Positions 1 through 9,673 of a stretch of DNA of 64,000 nucleotides are shown one piece after another. Source of the stretch: Clostridium thermosuccinogenes (GTDB taxonomy: Bacteria; Bacillota; Clostridia; Acetivibrionales; DSM-5807); assembly GCF_002896855.1 (NCBI RefSeq), contig NZ_CP021850.1, positions 1,823,665-1,887,664 on the forward strand, written 5' to 3'. The translations under genes were made by a program, and so were the position numbers. The stretch's first letter is position 1. Each line of letters begins with the position of its first letter. The notes beneath the pieces are model-generated. The model was not told where the DNA came from and made no database searches. It saw nothing but the letters and a program-made list of their open reading frames with translations.

Positions 1-663
1 TACGCAAAAGTAGTCAATGCGCCATCCTGCATTTTTTGCTCTGGCATTAAACATGTAGGACCACCAGGTATATGCTCCTGTCTTTTCAGGATAGAAGTAA
101 CGATATGTATCGATGAACCCGGCATTCAATAGCTCGGTGAATTTACCCCTCTCCTCATCGGTAAAGCCGGCATTTCTACGGTTGGATGACGGGTTTTTAA
201 GATCTATCTCTTTATGGGCAACGTTCAAATCGCCACAGACTATTACAGGCTTTTTAGCATCCAAATGTTTCAGATAGTTTCTGAAATCATCCTCCCATTT
301 CATTCTGTAGTCCAGCCGCTCCAACTCCCTCTTTGCGTTTGGAGTATAAACATTGACAAGATAATATTCCTCAAACTCAAGGGTAATTACTCTCCCTTCC
401 TGGTCATGTTCATCAATATTTATACCATAAGCAACAGAGATAGGTTTAATGCGGGAGAAAACAGCTGTACCCGAATATCCCTTTTTTTGGGCGTAATTCC
501 AATACTGGTGGTATCCTTCCGGATTGAACTGAATCTGGCCTTCCTGCAGCTTGGTTTCCTGTATGCAGAAAACATCGGCATCTGCGCTATTAAAAAAATC
601 AAGGAAGCCTTTTTCCATACAAGCTCTAAGTCCGTTTACATTCCATGAAATAAATCTTGGCAT
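1..663 (-). CDS. xth: Exodeoxyribonuclease III (3' end outside window)
   Basis: Reading from an ATG at 661-663, 221 codons are visible before the gene leaves the window. The family is a Mg-dependent AP endonuclease / 3'-5' exonuclease of base-excision repair, usually about 250 residues, so only the extreme C-terminus is missing. Recognisable motifs are the N-terminal [14 protein letters not shown], the metal-binding glutamate in IQETKL, the tyrosine-containing SGTAVFSR region and the GDLNVAH catalytic segment. It lies upstream in the same direction as nothing visible; the D,D-carboxypeptidase gene ends 66 bases upstream and runs the same way. The assignment is confident; whether it is the only AP endonuclease of the organism cannot be seen. 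Confidence 0.93.
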   Translation of the reverse strand, partial: MPRFISWNVNGLRACMEKGFLDFFNSADADVFCIQETKLQEGQIQFNPEGYHQYWNYAQKKGYSGTAVFSRIKPISVAYGINIDEHDQEGRVITLEFEEYYLVNVYTPNAKRELERLDYRMKWEDDFRNYLKHLDAKKPVIVCGDLNVAHKEIDLKNPSSNRRNAGFTDEERGKFTELLNAGFIDTYRYFYPEKTGAYTWWSYMFNARAKNAGWRIDYFCV

Positions 664-729
664 TTTGTCCTCCGCTAAAATCCGCTAAAATATGAAAAAT
701 TCAAATGCTTTTAAGAATGCTTTCTGGTC

Positions 730-2064
730 TCACCATCTGCTGCTTTTGCTTTTTGCCTTTTTGGAGCTGATTTTGTTGACTATTACCAAAATCAAAATCG
801 CTGCGACAATGGCGACCAAAATATACCTTACTTTATACACCTGCTCCATAGCAGCCAGAAATGTATCGAATATATCCTTCTCCATCACTGTTGCGTTGGA
901 AATAAGGTTGGTTTCGGTTATCGTTTTGCCATCCACTGTGAAGATAGCTTTACCTACAACCTGGCCTTGTGTAATTGGACCTAAGAGCTTAACTTCATCT
1001 TCGCCATTTTTAGTATCGGCAAGAAGCTCAGGGTCCCATTGCATGGTCATCTCTATTTTTGAGATATCATCTGTCAGCAGTATGTCAGAATATCCGGTTT
1101 CGGCCGATACATCAAGGCTGACCACTTGCTTTCTGTATTTTTTCCCGACATTTACGCTTCCTAAAATTTGCCCTTTTTCAAACAATGTGTGTTCTTTAAA
1201 GCTATTAAACCCGTATTCGAACAAAGCTGTAGTATCCAGCCACCTGGACTCCTCATCGGGTTCTTTCATGACGACGGCAATTAAATCCATACCGCTTTTT
1301 GAAGCGGAAGCTGCCAGGCAAAAACCGGAATAGGAAGTATGGCCGGTTTTGATACCGGTAGCAAACTGGTAGTAATATTTACCATATTGATTTACCAGCT
1401 CATTTCTGTTCACCCAGAGCCTGTGCTCCCCGTCAGGAGCGGTGGTTTCCAGCACCCTGGTTTTAACAATCTCATTGAAAAGGTCATACTTCATCGCTTC
1501 TCTGGAAAACAGAGCTATGTCATAAGCTGAAGTATAATGGTTTTCATCATGATATCCGTCAGGGTTGACAAAATGAGTATCCTTTGCACCCAGCTCTGCT
1601 GCCTTTTTATTCATCATATCAGCAAAATAGCTCAATGATTCCTGAATCCCCATAGAGGCATCCCCTGATTTTTTCCTGGCTACGGTGACAGCAGCGGTAT
1701 AAGCGGCATCATTGCCTGAGGGGAGCAAAAGCGCCCACATGAGGTCCCGAGCCGACATGGTTTCACCTATTTTTAATCCCGACGCACTGGAATCCAATCC
1801 TATATGCTTGATCTCATCCCCTACGGTTACAGTGTCATCAAGATCTAGATTTTCCAATACTAATATGGCGGTAAGTATTTTAGTAGTGCTTGCAGGATAA
1901 ATCTGCTTATGTAATTCTTTTTCATATAGAACTTTTCCTGATTTGGCTTCCATAAGTACAGCACTTTCAGCTTTTAACTCCGGAGCTGTGGAAGCTTTTG
2001 CAATTAACGGGTTAAACTGAAATAGAACAACGATTGCTAGAACTAAAGTTAAAACTCGCTTCAT
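730..2064 (-). CDS. dacF: D-alanyl-D-alanine carboxypeptidase (penicillin-binding, DacF type)
   Basis: A 444-residue serine D,D-carboxypeptidase that trims the terminal D-Ala of peptidoglycan stem peptides on the outer face of the membrane. Visible: an N-terminal signal peptide (residues 1-24, MKRVLTLVLA onward), the SxxK nucleophile motif STTK at residues 59-62, the SGN motif at 116-118, a KTGH motif near residue 243, a C-terminal beta domain and a final hydrophobic anchor with a basic tail. The ATG at 2064 is chosen because AGGAGAG lies eight bases upstream and the signal peptide begins there; upstream in-frame codons give no plausible leader. DacF is the spore-associated paralogue in Bacillus; DacA/DacB identity cannot be excluded. 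Confidence 0.9.
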   Translation of the reverse strand: MKRVLTLVLAIVVLFQFNPLIAKASTAPELKAESAVLMEAKSGKVLYEKELHKQIYPASTTKILTAILVLENLDLDDTVTVGDEIKHIGLDSSASGLKIGETMSARDLMWALLLPSGNDAAYTAAVTVARKKSGDASMGIQESLSYFADMMNKKAAELGAKDTHFVNPDGYHDENHYTSAYDIALFSREAMKYDLFNEIVKTRVLETTAPDGEHRLWVNRNELVNQYGKYYYQFATGIKTGHTSYSGFCLAASASKSGMDLIAVVMKEPDEESRWLDTTALFEYGFNSFKEHTLFEKGQILGSVNVGKKYRKQVVSLDVSAETGYSDILLTDDISKIEMTMQWDPELLADTKNGEDEVKLLGPITQGQVVGKAIFTVDGKTITETNLISNATVMEKDIFDTFLAAMEQVYKVRYILVAIVAAILILVIVNKISSKKAKSKSSRW

Positions 2065-2439
2065 CTTTTGATCTCTCCTGTGCATAGTATATTTTATTGC
2101 ATTTGACTTGCTGAGCAGGGTAAATGCCAACGGGAAATCGGCCTGCCGGTTAGCAATAAGTTGTTTTATTGCTAACAACCTTCATTATATCACATAAACT
2201 TGCATTATGAATTTCCAATTTGTTTTAAATAATCACTGATTCCTGATTTAATGGCATTTTAGCTCCCAAATTTTCAAAAAAGCTTCTATGTTTCCTTCCA
2301 TCCGTAGTCCATATGGACAGAGAGATCATATAGCTGACAAATTTCAGAAAAATTTGGACATAAAAACTGCGCTCTTTTTAAATAATATAATATATAAACA
2401 TTTTTGAACATAAAATTTTAAATGACAGGAGACAAGGAT
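2065..2439. other. Divergent intergenic region, dacF / SDR
   Basis: About 375 bases separating two divergent starts. It is AT-rich, especially 2340-2420, and must hold both promoters, but I see no -35/-10 pair good enough to call and no long inverted repeat or riboswitch signature. Confidence 0.4.
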
Positions 2440-3318
2440 ATGGACATAAACATGATCAATAGTTTTCCAAAAACATTTCCACCTCAAAAACAGGATAAAC
2501 AGCCGGGTATAGAAAGTCAGATGAATCCGCGGCCTGTGTTTGAAGATCCAAACTACAGGCCGTCGGTAAAGCTCCATGGGAAAACTGCCATAATCACAGG
2601 AGGTGACAGCGGAATCGGAAGGGCCGTTTCAATAGCCTTTGCCAGTGAGGGAGCCGATGTTGCCATAATTTATCTGGATGAGCACAGTGATGCTGAAGAG
2701 ACTAAGATGCATATTGAAAAAAGAGGAAGAAAGTGCCTGCTGATACCCGGAGATATCGGAGATGAACGCTTTTGCATGCAGGCGGTGCAAAAAGTCATCG
2801 GAGAGTTTGGCAAAATCGACGTGATAGTGAACAATGCTGCTGAGCAGCATCCGCAAAACAGTATAGAGGATATCACTGCGGAGCAGCTGGAAAGGACATT
2901 CAGGACCAATGTATTTGGAGTTTTTTATCTTACAAAGGCTGCCATGCATTATTTAAAGGAAGGAGCATCCATAATAAACACTACATCGGTTACTGCCTAC
3001 GCCGGGAATGAAAGGCTGCTGGACTATTCCAGCACCAAAGGGGCTTTGACGACCTTTACCCGATCCCTGGCCTTGCAGCTGGCATCCAGAAATATAAGGG
3101 TCAATGCCGTTGCACCGGGTCCGATTTGGACTCCCCTTATAACTTCTTCAGCTTCTTCGGAGCAGGAGGTGACAGAGTTCGGTGCAAATACTCCCATGGG
3201 CAGGGCAGGTCAGCCGGTAGAACTAGCCCAAGCATATGTTTATCTCGCTTCCGACGATTCATCCTACATGACCGGGCAGACAATTCACATAAACGGCGGA
3301 AAAATAGTAATCGGTTAG
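2440..3318 (+). CDS. Short-chain dehydrogenase/reductase (YhdF/YghA type)
   Basis: A 292-residue classical-type SDR with the longer N-terminal extension (about 45 residues) of the YhdF/YghA/general-stress subgroup. Motifs: the nucleotide-binding TGGDSGIGR, the NNAA segment, the catalytic Ser in INTTSVTAY and the catalytic pair YSSTK; the C-terminus ends TGQTIHINGG as usual for the family. The start is ATG 2440: AGGAGA at 2427-2432 gives a spacing of seven, whereas the in-frame ATG at 2422 lies upstream of that Shine-Dalgarno. It stands alone between divergent dacF and the next gene. Substrate cannot be deduced; relatives are annotated as glucose or aldehyde reductases and are often stress-induced. 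Confidence 0.88.
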   Translation: MDINMINSFPKTFPPQKQDKQPGIESQMNPRPVFEDPNYRPSVKLHGKTAIITGGDSGIGRAVSIAFASEGADVAIIYLDEHSDAEETKMHIEKRGRKCLLIPGDIGDERFCMQAVQKVIGEFGKIDVIVNNAAEQHPQNSIEDITAEQLERTFRTNVFGVFYLTKAAMHYLKEGASIINTTSVTAYAGNERLLDYSSTKGALTTFTRSLALQLASRNIRVNAVAPGPIWTPLITSSASSEQEVTEFGANTPMGRAGQPVELAQAYVYLASDDSSYMTGQTIHINGGKIVIG

Positions 3319-3517
3319 CTGGCTTATTCATTCTTTCAGGCTGTTATCAATTTATGAAAAAATTTCATAGCATTAAAATTCTTTTAATACAAAGAATTTT
3401 ATATAGGTGGCAAAGTTATTGCGTTATTATTTGAAATAATTGCAATAATATGCAATATATACCTGATTAGCGTACAGAAAATGTACAGAATTGAAAACTG
3501 ATGAAAGGATGAAGAGA

Positions 3518-5980
3518 ATGAAAGCTGTTATCATGGCAGGCGGGGAAGGTACAAGACTCAGACCGTTAACTTGCAGTAGGCCGAAGCCAATGGTTCCGGT
3601 TGCAAACAAGCCTGTTATGGAGCATATCATCGAACTTTTAAAAAAACACAACCTTACTGAAATAGCCGTAACTCTTCAATACATGCCGGATATAATTAAA
3701 GAATATTTCAATGATGGTAAGGAACTGGGGGTGGATATGAGATATTATGTAGAAAATACACCCCTGGGGACAGCAGGCAGTGTAAAAAATGCGGAAGATT
3801 TTCTTGATGATACATTTATTGTAATTAGTGGAGATGCCTTGACAGACATTGATTTGTCGGAAGTGATAGATTTTCATAATAAAAAAGGCTCAATGGCTAC
3901 CTTGGTGCTTAAGAAGGTCGATATCCCGCTGGAATACGGTGTGGTGGTAACGGATGATGACGGCAGAATTGTGCGTTTTCTGGAGAAGCCCAGCTGGGGA
4001 GAGGTATTCAGCGATACTGCCAATACGGGAATATATGTGCTTTCACCGGAAGTGCTGAGTTATTTTAAGAAAAATGAAATGTTTGATTTCAGCAAAGACC
4101 TTTTTCCCATATTGCTTAAGGAAAACAAGCCCATGTATGGCTTTATTGCCGATGGCTACTGGTGCGATATAGGGGATTTGGCGGCATATAGGCAGGCTAA
4201 TTTTGATGTTTTGGACGGCAAGGTAAAAGTAAATATTTCCGGTAAGCAGATCAGCAAAGGCATATGGGTGGACGAGGGTGCGGAAATAGATGAGACAGCG
4301 ACAATAGAAGCACCCTGCATAATCGGAAAAAATTCGAAAATCAAGAAAAATGTACACATAGGAAGCTATTCGGTTATTGGAGAATCCAATATTGTCGAGG
4401 ACAGGGCAGGCCTTAAAAGAAGCATAATATGGAAAAACTGCATTCTGGAATCCAATGCGCAGCTTAGGGGCAGCATACTATGCAACAAGGTTCATTTCAG
4501 GGAAAACACTTCGGCTTATGAGAATGCGGTTATAGGCGATGATACCACAGTAAGGGAAAATGCTGTGATTAAGCCGAACATCAAGGTATGGCCCAATAAA
4601 TTGATAGATGAAAGTGTTGAAGTGAATTCGAACCTGGTATGGGGTTCTAAGTTTACCCGTACTATTTTCGGCAACAGAGGTGTGGCAGGAGAGATTAATG
4701 TTGACATAACACCGGAATATGCTTCAAAGCTTGGTGCCGCCTATGGTGCAGTATTCAAGGGAAAAGCAAAAGTGGGGATAAGCTGTGACAGATCCAATTC
4801 TGCCAACATGCTGAAAATTTCCTTTATTTCCGGATTGCTTTCCTCCGGGCTTGAAGTGTATGATCTGGGAAACCTGCTGCTGCCCATGACCCGATCCGCC
4901 GTCAGGTTTTATAAATTTGACGGAGGTATCCATATAAGCACTTCATCAGAGGACATGGCTCGTTTGTTCGTTGACTTCCTCGATAAAAACGGAAGCAATA
5001 TAGACCGTGGACTGGAGAGGAAAATAGAAAATGTCTTTATAAGGGAAGATTTTTCACGCTGTGAAGGCGACTTGATAAAGCGCGTGGAAGTGATTCCTGA
5101 TTACAGCAAATATTACCTTCACAGTATCATAAACAACGTAAAATCGCAGAAGATGAATTTTCGTGTGGCGCTGTTTTCCAACTCCGACTTTATCACCAAT
5201 ACCATGAGCACCCTTTTAAAGGAGCTGGGATGTGAGGTCGGAATTATCCGGCAGAAGCTCATCAATACCAGGACAATAAAGCAGAGCACGCTGGCGGCTG
5301 ACGTCAGATATTTTTCAAATTATATAAAGACAAGGAAATTCGATCTTGGCGTGTCCATAGAGGATAATTCGGAGAAAATGATGCTGGTGGACAACAAAGG
5401 AAGGATCGTCACCGAGGACATGTTCATTGCACTGGTGTCCCTGATATTATTAAAAATGATGAACGGTGGTATGGTGGTCGTTCCTGTTTCAGCAAGCCAG
5501 GTAGTGGAAAAGATTGCAGAACAGCATAATGGCAAAGTATTGAGGGCAAAAACCTCACTGCAGGACTTAATGGCAAAGATGCTGTGCAGTGAAGTGAAGG
5601 AAGGGATGCTGGAGCAGTTCACCATGCATTTTGATGCAATGGCCGGTCTTGTTCGGATACTGGACTTCATGGCATCAAATGACTGCAAATTGTCGGATCT
5701 GGTGGAAATGATCCCGGATTTCCATATAAACCGGAAAGAGGTGGAATGCCCCTGGAATGCCAAAGGCAAAGTGATAAGGCAGATTATGCAGGAGGCAGGC
5801 AAAGACAGAGTGGAGACCCTGGAAGGCGTCAAAATCCATCAGGACCGGGGATGGGTTTTGGTTCTGCCGGATGCGGAACGGCCTGTATGCAAGGTTATAA
5901 GTGAAAGCTACTCAGCAGAATTTGCAGAGGAATTGAGTGACCTTTATGTAAACAAGGTGAGGGAAATCAGCAGGAGCTGA
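3518..5980 (+). CDS. Sugar-nucleotidyltransferase fused to degenerate phosphohexomutase domain
   Basis: An 820-residue three-part protein. Residues 1-235 form a nucleotidyltransferase with the signature [18 protein letters not shown] and the GDALTDID metal site; residues 250-375 form a left-handed beta-helix of hexapeptide repeats; residues 380-820 resemble alpha-D-phosphohexomutase. In the mutase part the phosphoserine loop, TASHNP in active enzymes, reads STSSED at 474-479 (Ser476 kept, His/Asn/Pro lost) and the Mg loop DGDADR reads EDNSEK at 615-620. The family is annotated mannose-1-phosphate guanylyltransferase / phosphomannomutase in Clostridia, probably serving surface polysaccharide synthesis. 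The NDP-sugar made is not evident. ATG 3518 is chosen with AAAGGA nine bases upstream; a TTG at 3491 is in frame. Confidence 0.85.
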   Translation: MKAVIMAGGEGTRLRPLTCSRPKPMVPVANKPVMEHIIELLKKHNLTEIAVTLQYMPDIIKEYFNDGKELGVDMRYYVENTPLGTAGSVKNAEDFLDDTFIVISGDALTDIDLSEVIDFHNKKGSMATLVLKKVDIPLEYGVVVTDDDGRIVRFLEKPSWGEVFSDTANTGIYVLSPEVLSYFKKNEMFDFSKDLFPILLKENKPMYGFIADGYWCDIGDLAAYRQANFDVLDGKVKVNISGKQISKGIWVDEGAEIDETATIEAPCIIGKNSKIKKNVHIGSYSVIGESNIVEDRAGLKRSIIWKNCILESNAQLRGSILCNKVHFRENTSAYENAVIGDDTTVRENAVIKPNIKVWPNKLIDESVEVNSNLVWGSKFTRTIFGNRGVAGEINVDITPEYASKLGAAYGAVFKGKAKVGISCDRSNSANMLKISFISGLLSSGLEVYDLGNLLLPMTRSAVRFYKFDGGIHISTSSEDMARLFVDFLDKNGSNIDRGLERKIENVFIREDFSRCEGDLIKRVEVIPDYSKYYLHSIINNVKSQKMNFRVALFSNSDFITNTMSTLLKELGCEVGIIRQKLINTRTIKQSTLAADVRYFSNYIKTRKFDLGVSIEDNSEKMMLVDNKGRIVTEDMFIALVSLILLKMMNGGMVVVPVSASQVVEKIAEQHNGKVLRAKTSLQDLMAKMLCSEVKEGMLEQFTMHFDAMAGLVRILDFMASNDCKLSDLVEMIPDFHINRKEVECPWNAKGKVIRQIMQEAGKDRVETLEGVKIHQDRGWVLVLPDAERPVCKVISESYSAEFAEELSDLYVNKVREISRS

Positions 5981-6223
5981 TGCAAAATCAGAGGAAATAT
6001 GAAAGTAAAACAGGGACATTAACTGCCCCGTAAAAAGATGAATTTATTCAGCAAAGCCGGTATTAAATTATCGTTTTCAAAGGAAACACTGACCGGGCCG
6101 GATCAATGTGACCATATGTGATATGAATACTCAAACCGGCTATACAGGATTTTTTATAAGAATAGCTTCAGGTAATCAGTAGCAATTTATAGCGAAGGAA
6201 GATTATCCTGCAATAAAAAAACT

Positions 6224-6262
6224 AAGTCACCATCGCCGCTTATAAGGCTGGTGACTTTTTTT
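6224..6262. terminator. Bidirectional intrinsic terminator
   Basis: A 9-bp perfect stem, AAGTCACCA at 6224-6232 and TGGTGACTT at 6249-6257, with a GCC/GGC continuation inside and a T-run on the right, A-run on the left. It sits between two convergent genes and can serve both. Confidence 0.85.
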
Positions 6263-6266
6263 ATGC

Positions 6267-6884
6267 CTAATGATAATACATGCTTTCATCGGATTGAAGC
6301 TGCAGATTCGGTATATACTGCTTAAAGCCGTCCACATAGTCCTTTACCGCATCACAGAAGGCATCATCATCGGTCCGGCTGAAAACTGAGAAGATTATGT
6401 CATCCATATAATCATCAAAGTAAGTAGTTATCAGGAAATTCTTAACCCGCAGGTCGGTAAGGCCACGGAAGAAGTTCCTTGCCGGGGTAAGCCCCACATC
6501 TATTATGGCGCTTAAATCATCCAGGACGATGTCATAGTTGCTGTTGGAACGCAATATCTCCATATTGCCCATGTCCATGTTATCGTAGGTTTGGAATCCC
6601 AGCCGTTCCAGCTCATCCTGAATTATGGCTCGGCAGAAGAAATGCCTGACCGATTCAAAATGAGCCTTCTTATACCTTTCCAGATAATATTCTTCCGTGA
6701 AGTCGATATTGGTTCTTTTTAAATAAACTTCATCCTGTACAAGAAGTTTATTGTCCATGAGAAATTTCAAGAAATTGACATCCCTGTCACCGCCGCTGTC
6801 TGCCCTTGAATTGTCCAATATATTTTCCAGGGAGACACTGACTTCCCTTCTATGCAGTTTGTCAAGCAACTTGCTGTTTTTCAA
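6267..6884 (-). CDS. Hypothetical protein, acidic, 205 residues
   Basis: I do not recognise this protein. Good coding quality and a ribosome site support it: GAGGTG lies six bases before a TTG at 6884, while the in-frame ATG at 6890 directly abuts it and would leave no spacing, so TTG is preferred. There is no signal peptide or membrane segment. The N-terminus (KLLDKLHRREVS) is basic, the centre has an aromatic/charged stretch (EEYYLERYKKAHFESVRHFF) and the C-terminal half is rich in Asp (YDIVLDDLSAIIDVGL, FDDYMDDII). An IIDVG strand after a conserved acidic residue could hint at a nuclease-like fold but this is speculation. It is monocistronic, bounded by a bidirectional terminator. Confidence 0.7.
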   Translation of the reverse strand: MKNSKLLDKLHRREVSVSLENILDNSRADSGGDRDVNFLKFLMDNKLLVQDEVYLKRTNIDFTEEYYLERYKKAHFESVRHFFCRAIIQDELERLGFQTYDNMDMGNMEILRSNSNYDIVLDDLSAIIDVGLTPARNFFRGLTDLRVKNFLITTYFDDYMDDIIFSVFSRTDDDAFCDAVKDYVDGFKQYIPNLQLQSDESMYYH

Positions 6885-7094
6885 AATCATCACCTCGGTT
6901 TTATTATGTCCATATAGATTATTTATAATAGATTGTTTACATATCGTACCCATAGTTTTAAATTGGATGTGGTTCCGGATGAAAGGAAAAACATAATCAA
7001 AGCTGTGAATGCAGCGCTTGTGATGGAGAGCTTCGATGCAATTTACGTGAGATAACAAAAGGAGGGCAGGAATGAAAGGTATCCTTTTACTTAC

Positions 7095-7556
7095 TTGAAT
7101 TCAGATGAACATTTAAGTGATTTCAACATGCCTTTCTGTATAATGCAACCTACTATAAGCATTAGAAGTTCACGCCAGATCAAAGGAGTATATACCTTAA
7201 CCAGGGAGGATATTGTGTCTGCGCGAAGGTTTGAAGATGTGATTGCTCACGGAGGTTACCCTATTGATGTTCATAGCCCTGATGGCAAAGAAGAGGTGGT
7301 AAAGGATGAGGATAATATCACATAGGGATGCATGTATAGTATACCTTACAGGTGTCTGATAAATAACAGGAATGCAAACCTTATCACAGTAGGCAGATGC
7401 ATTTCCGCAACCTTTAAAGCTCAGGGGGCGATCAGGACGACTACTATTGCGGGAGCTGTAGGTCAAGCTGGAGGTGTAGATGCATATCTCGCAGTAAAGT
7501 ATGAACAAAAGGCACTGGAAGTAGATGTACATGGAAATTCAAAGAATTCTCATTAA
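7095..7556 (+). pseudogene. Remnant of FAD-dependent oxidoreductase (C-terminal part)
   Basis: Two in-frame pieces separated by a TAG stop at 7323-7325. The first contains SSRQIKGVYTLTREDI and ARRFEDVIAHGGYPIDVH, the second YSIPYRCLI, TVGRCISATFKAQGAIR and GQAGGVDAYLAV. Together these match the C-terminal third of the FAD-dependent oxidoreductases that carry G(I/V)R.SRRIKG.Y.LT and GRCISATHEAQGAIR motifs. The N-terminal FAD-binding region (GxGxxG) is absent upstream, so this is a 5'-truncated gene with a premature stop. It is oriented away from the unrecognised gene to its left. Confidence 0.75.
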
Positions 7557-8065
7557 AGAGGAAGCGAAACTGGAAATATAGCAAAGGCTTGAAGATATTT
7601 TCCACATCTACAAGTGGAGGGTAGTGATGGTTTATGGCAAGAAAAGATTTTATTTCCCACCACAACGGCATGTTTGCAATAGCAAGCAGAAGCTTCTTTG
7701 GTTATAACATTATGAAAGCAGCAGGGGTTTTATGGCCTTGCTGCTTTTTGAGTACCTGAAATATTGCTATGGTTCATTTCCCTTTACATTGGGTGTTTAA
7801 AGTGCTATATTTTTATCTGTTACAAAATAACAATATCTGGTAATTTAAAAACCCGAGTGCTAAAAAAATTATGCTTTAAAATTAATGGAATCAGCAGCTC
7901 TTGCATCGGATGATATTTTCTGCTGCCACTTGAAATTGCGCTATATTAAAAGTAGAATTTAAATAAGTACTATTTTGGCTTTTCATAAAAGCTATTTGGC
8001 AACAGAATCAAGGAACTTTATGTAGAAAATACAAATACAAACTAATTTATTTCAGGGGTTGGAGT
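7557..8065. other. Non-coding stretch before the DUF881 pair
   Basis: About 500 bases without a supportable gene. The left part may be further decayed sequence from the oxidoreductase remnant; short reading frames here show no recognisable motif. The right half is AT-rich and should contain the promoter of the DUF881 genes. No terminator hairpin was recognised. Confidence 0.4.
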
Positions 8066-8797
8066 ATGAGCAAAAAAGACACAAGGCTTGTTTTCTTCAT
8101 AGCTTTCGTGATGTTTGGCCTCTTACTGTCCGTTCAATTTAAGAGCATTTTGAAGGTAAACAGCAAGAAGCTTTCTGTGGAAAACAAGATTGTTCTGTAT
8201 AAAGATCAGCTGGAAGCTGAAAAAGAAAAAACAAAATATCTTGAAGAGCAAATCAGCTTGGCAGAGAAGGACAGGGAAAACCTGTTGAATGAGCTGATTG
8301 AAAGTCAAGGGGACGAATACCTGCTGGCACTTAAGGAGAAGCTTGACAGGACGAACTTGATTGCCGGGCTGACGGATGTAAAAGGACCGGGTATCATCAT
8401 TGAATTGGATGACGCCCCTGGCAGAAATCCGGACAACCCATTTGAGGACCCCAATGATCTTATAATACATGAGCCTGATATTTTGACCATATTGAATGAG
8501 TTGAAAAAGCTGGGAGCGCAGGCTATATCAATAAATGGCGAAAGGTTGGTCTCCACCAGCGAGCAGATATGCGCCGGACCTACCATTCTCATTAATAACA
8601 AGCGCTATCCGGTACCCTATGTTATAAGTGTCATCGGAGATCCGGAAATGCTTTACAACGGCATAAGTGAGAGCTTTATAGTATATATTTTGAGAAGCTA
8701 TAGAATCAGAGTGGACATAAAAAAATCCAATGAAGTAATAATACCAAAGTATGAATATCTGCAAAAGGATATAGTGGGGGAGGGAACACTAAAATGA
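8066..8797 (+). CDS. DUF881 family membrane-anchored protein, first copy
   Basis: A 243-residue protein with a single N-terminal membrane helix (residues 8-25), then a charged coiled coil (about 30-85) and the globular DUF881 domain marked by GLTDVKGPGIIIELDD, LNELKKLGAQAISINGERL and a C-terminal DIKKSNEVIIPKY. DUF881 proteins (YlxW/YlxX in Bacillus) are usually found beside ftsQ/divIB and sbp; their exact role is unknown. The GGTTGGAGT upstream gives a reasonable ribosome site. The stop overlaps the start of the second copy (ATGA), so the two are translationally coupled and their products probably interact or are duplicated functions. Confidence 0.88.
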   Translation: MSKKDTRLVFFIAFVMFGLLLSVQFKSILKVNSKKLSVENKIVLYKDQLEAEKEKTKYLEEQISLAEKDRENLLNELIESQGDEYLLALKEKLDRTNLIAGLTDVKGPGIIIELDDAPGRNPDNPFEDPNDLIIHEPDILTILNELKKLGAQAISINGERLVSTSEQICAGPTILINNKRYPVPYVISVIGDPEMLYNGISESFIVYILRSYRIRVDIKKSNEVIIPKYEYLQKDIVGEGTLK

Positions 8798-9495
8798 AGA
8801 TGAAGATATACCGGAATATAGCGTTAACTTTGGTATGTATAATACTGGGCGTAATGGTTTCATGGCAATATAAAAGTGTAAACTTCAATCAAAAGAGCGT
8901 ACAGCAGAATTATAAAAGAGTAGAGGAAGTAATGGACGAGCTTCTTTCGGAAAAACATAAAAATGAGCTCCTGAGCCAGAGATTGAATGAGTTAAACAAG
9001 GAAATAGAAGACTACAAAAATGCTACCAATGCTTATGCAGCTTTGAGCAAGGCTTTGGCACGGGCAGAAATGATAGCTGGGCTTACGGACGTAAAAGGTC
9101 CGGGGGTGATAGTAACTCTGGACAATAACATAGAAAAAAACGGCTATGTTGAGGAGACGCATATTTTAAGCGTGATAAACGAACTAAGGGCATCCGATGC
9201 TCAGGCGATATCCATCAATGGAGAGAGAATAGTTGCCATGAGCGAAGTGAGAAACACGGTTAACTATATCATGATAAACGGAAAACAGATGCGTCCTCCG
9301 TTTGTCATAAAAGCCATAGCTGACCCTGACAAGCTGGAGAGTTCTCTCACATTGCTGGGAGGTGTAAAGGAGAATCTGGAGCTGATATATCATATAAAGG
9401 TGGATATAAAAAAATCTGACAACATTGAAATTCCTAAAGTCAGGGATGACGGGACAGTAATCAAAACCGACAAGCTCACGCCTGTTAATGATTGA
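8794..9495 (+). CDS. DUF881 family membrane-anchored protein, second copy
   Basis: A 233-residue paralogue of the preceding protein with the same architecture: N-terminal membrane helix (residues 6-22), coiled coil (about 32-80), then DUF881 with GLTDVKGPGVIVTLDN, ASDAQAISINGERI and VDIKKSDNIEIPK. The start ATG overlaps the previous stop by four bases and is preceded by GGGGGAGGGA. The coil and membrane segment suggest an extracytoplasmic oligomer. A strong terminator follows, so the pair forms its own transcription unit, away from any division gene in this window. Confidence 0.88.
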   Translation: MKMKIYRNIALTLVCIILGVMVSWQYKSVNFNQKSVQQNYKRVEEVMDELLSEKHKNELLSQRLNELNKEIEDYKNATNAYAALSKALARAEMIAGLTDVKGPGVIVTLDNNIEKNGYVEETHILSVINELRASDAQAISINGERIVAMSEVRNTVNYIMINGKQMRPPFVIKAIADPDKLESSLTLLGGVKENLELIYHIKVDIKKSDNIEIPKVRDDGTVIKTDKLTPVND

Positions 9496-9516
9496 TAAAG
9501 TTCAGCTTGACTTAAG

Positions 9517-9557
9517 AATAACAGTTGAGGATGTACCTCCAACTGTTATTTTTTTTA
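9517..9557 (+). terminator. Intrinsic terminator after DUF881 pair
   Basis: AATAACAGTTG at 9517-9527 pairs with CAACTGTTATT at 9540-9550, with AGG/CCT extending the stem inward, followed by eight T residues. Confidence 0.88.
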
Positions 9558-9673
9558 TGTTCAAACAATATATATATTATAGATTGCAGCCTTGGATCAG
9601 TGTACTAAAGATTTCAGAGACATTTCTACAGGACATTGATTCTAAGGCTTTTACATAACCGGAGGGTATTTCG

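Noticed and set aside
692-1333. A 213-codon plus-strand frame opposite dacF
   Set aside because: It is antisense to a clear penicillin-binding protein with all three active-site motifs.
6957-7054. Plus-strand frame LDVVPDERKNIIKAVN ending at TAA 7052
   Set aside because: Looks protein-like but matches nothing I recognise and has no start; possibly an unrelated gene tail.
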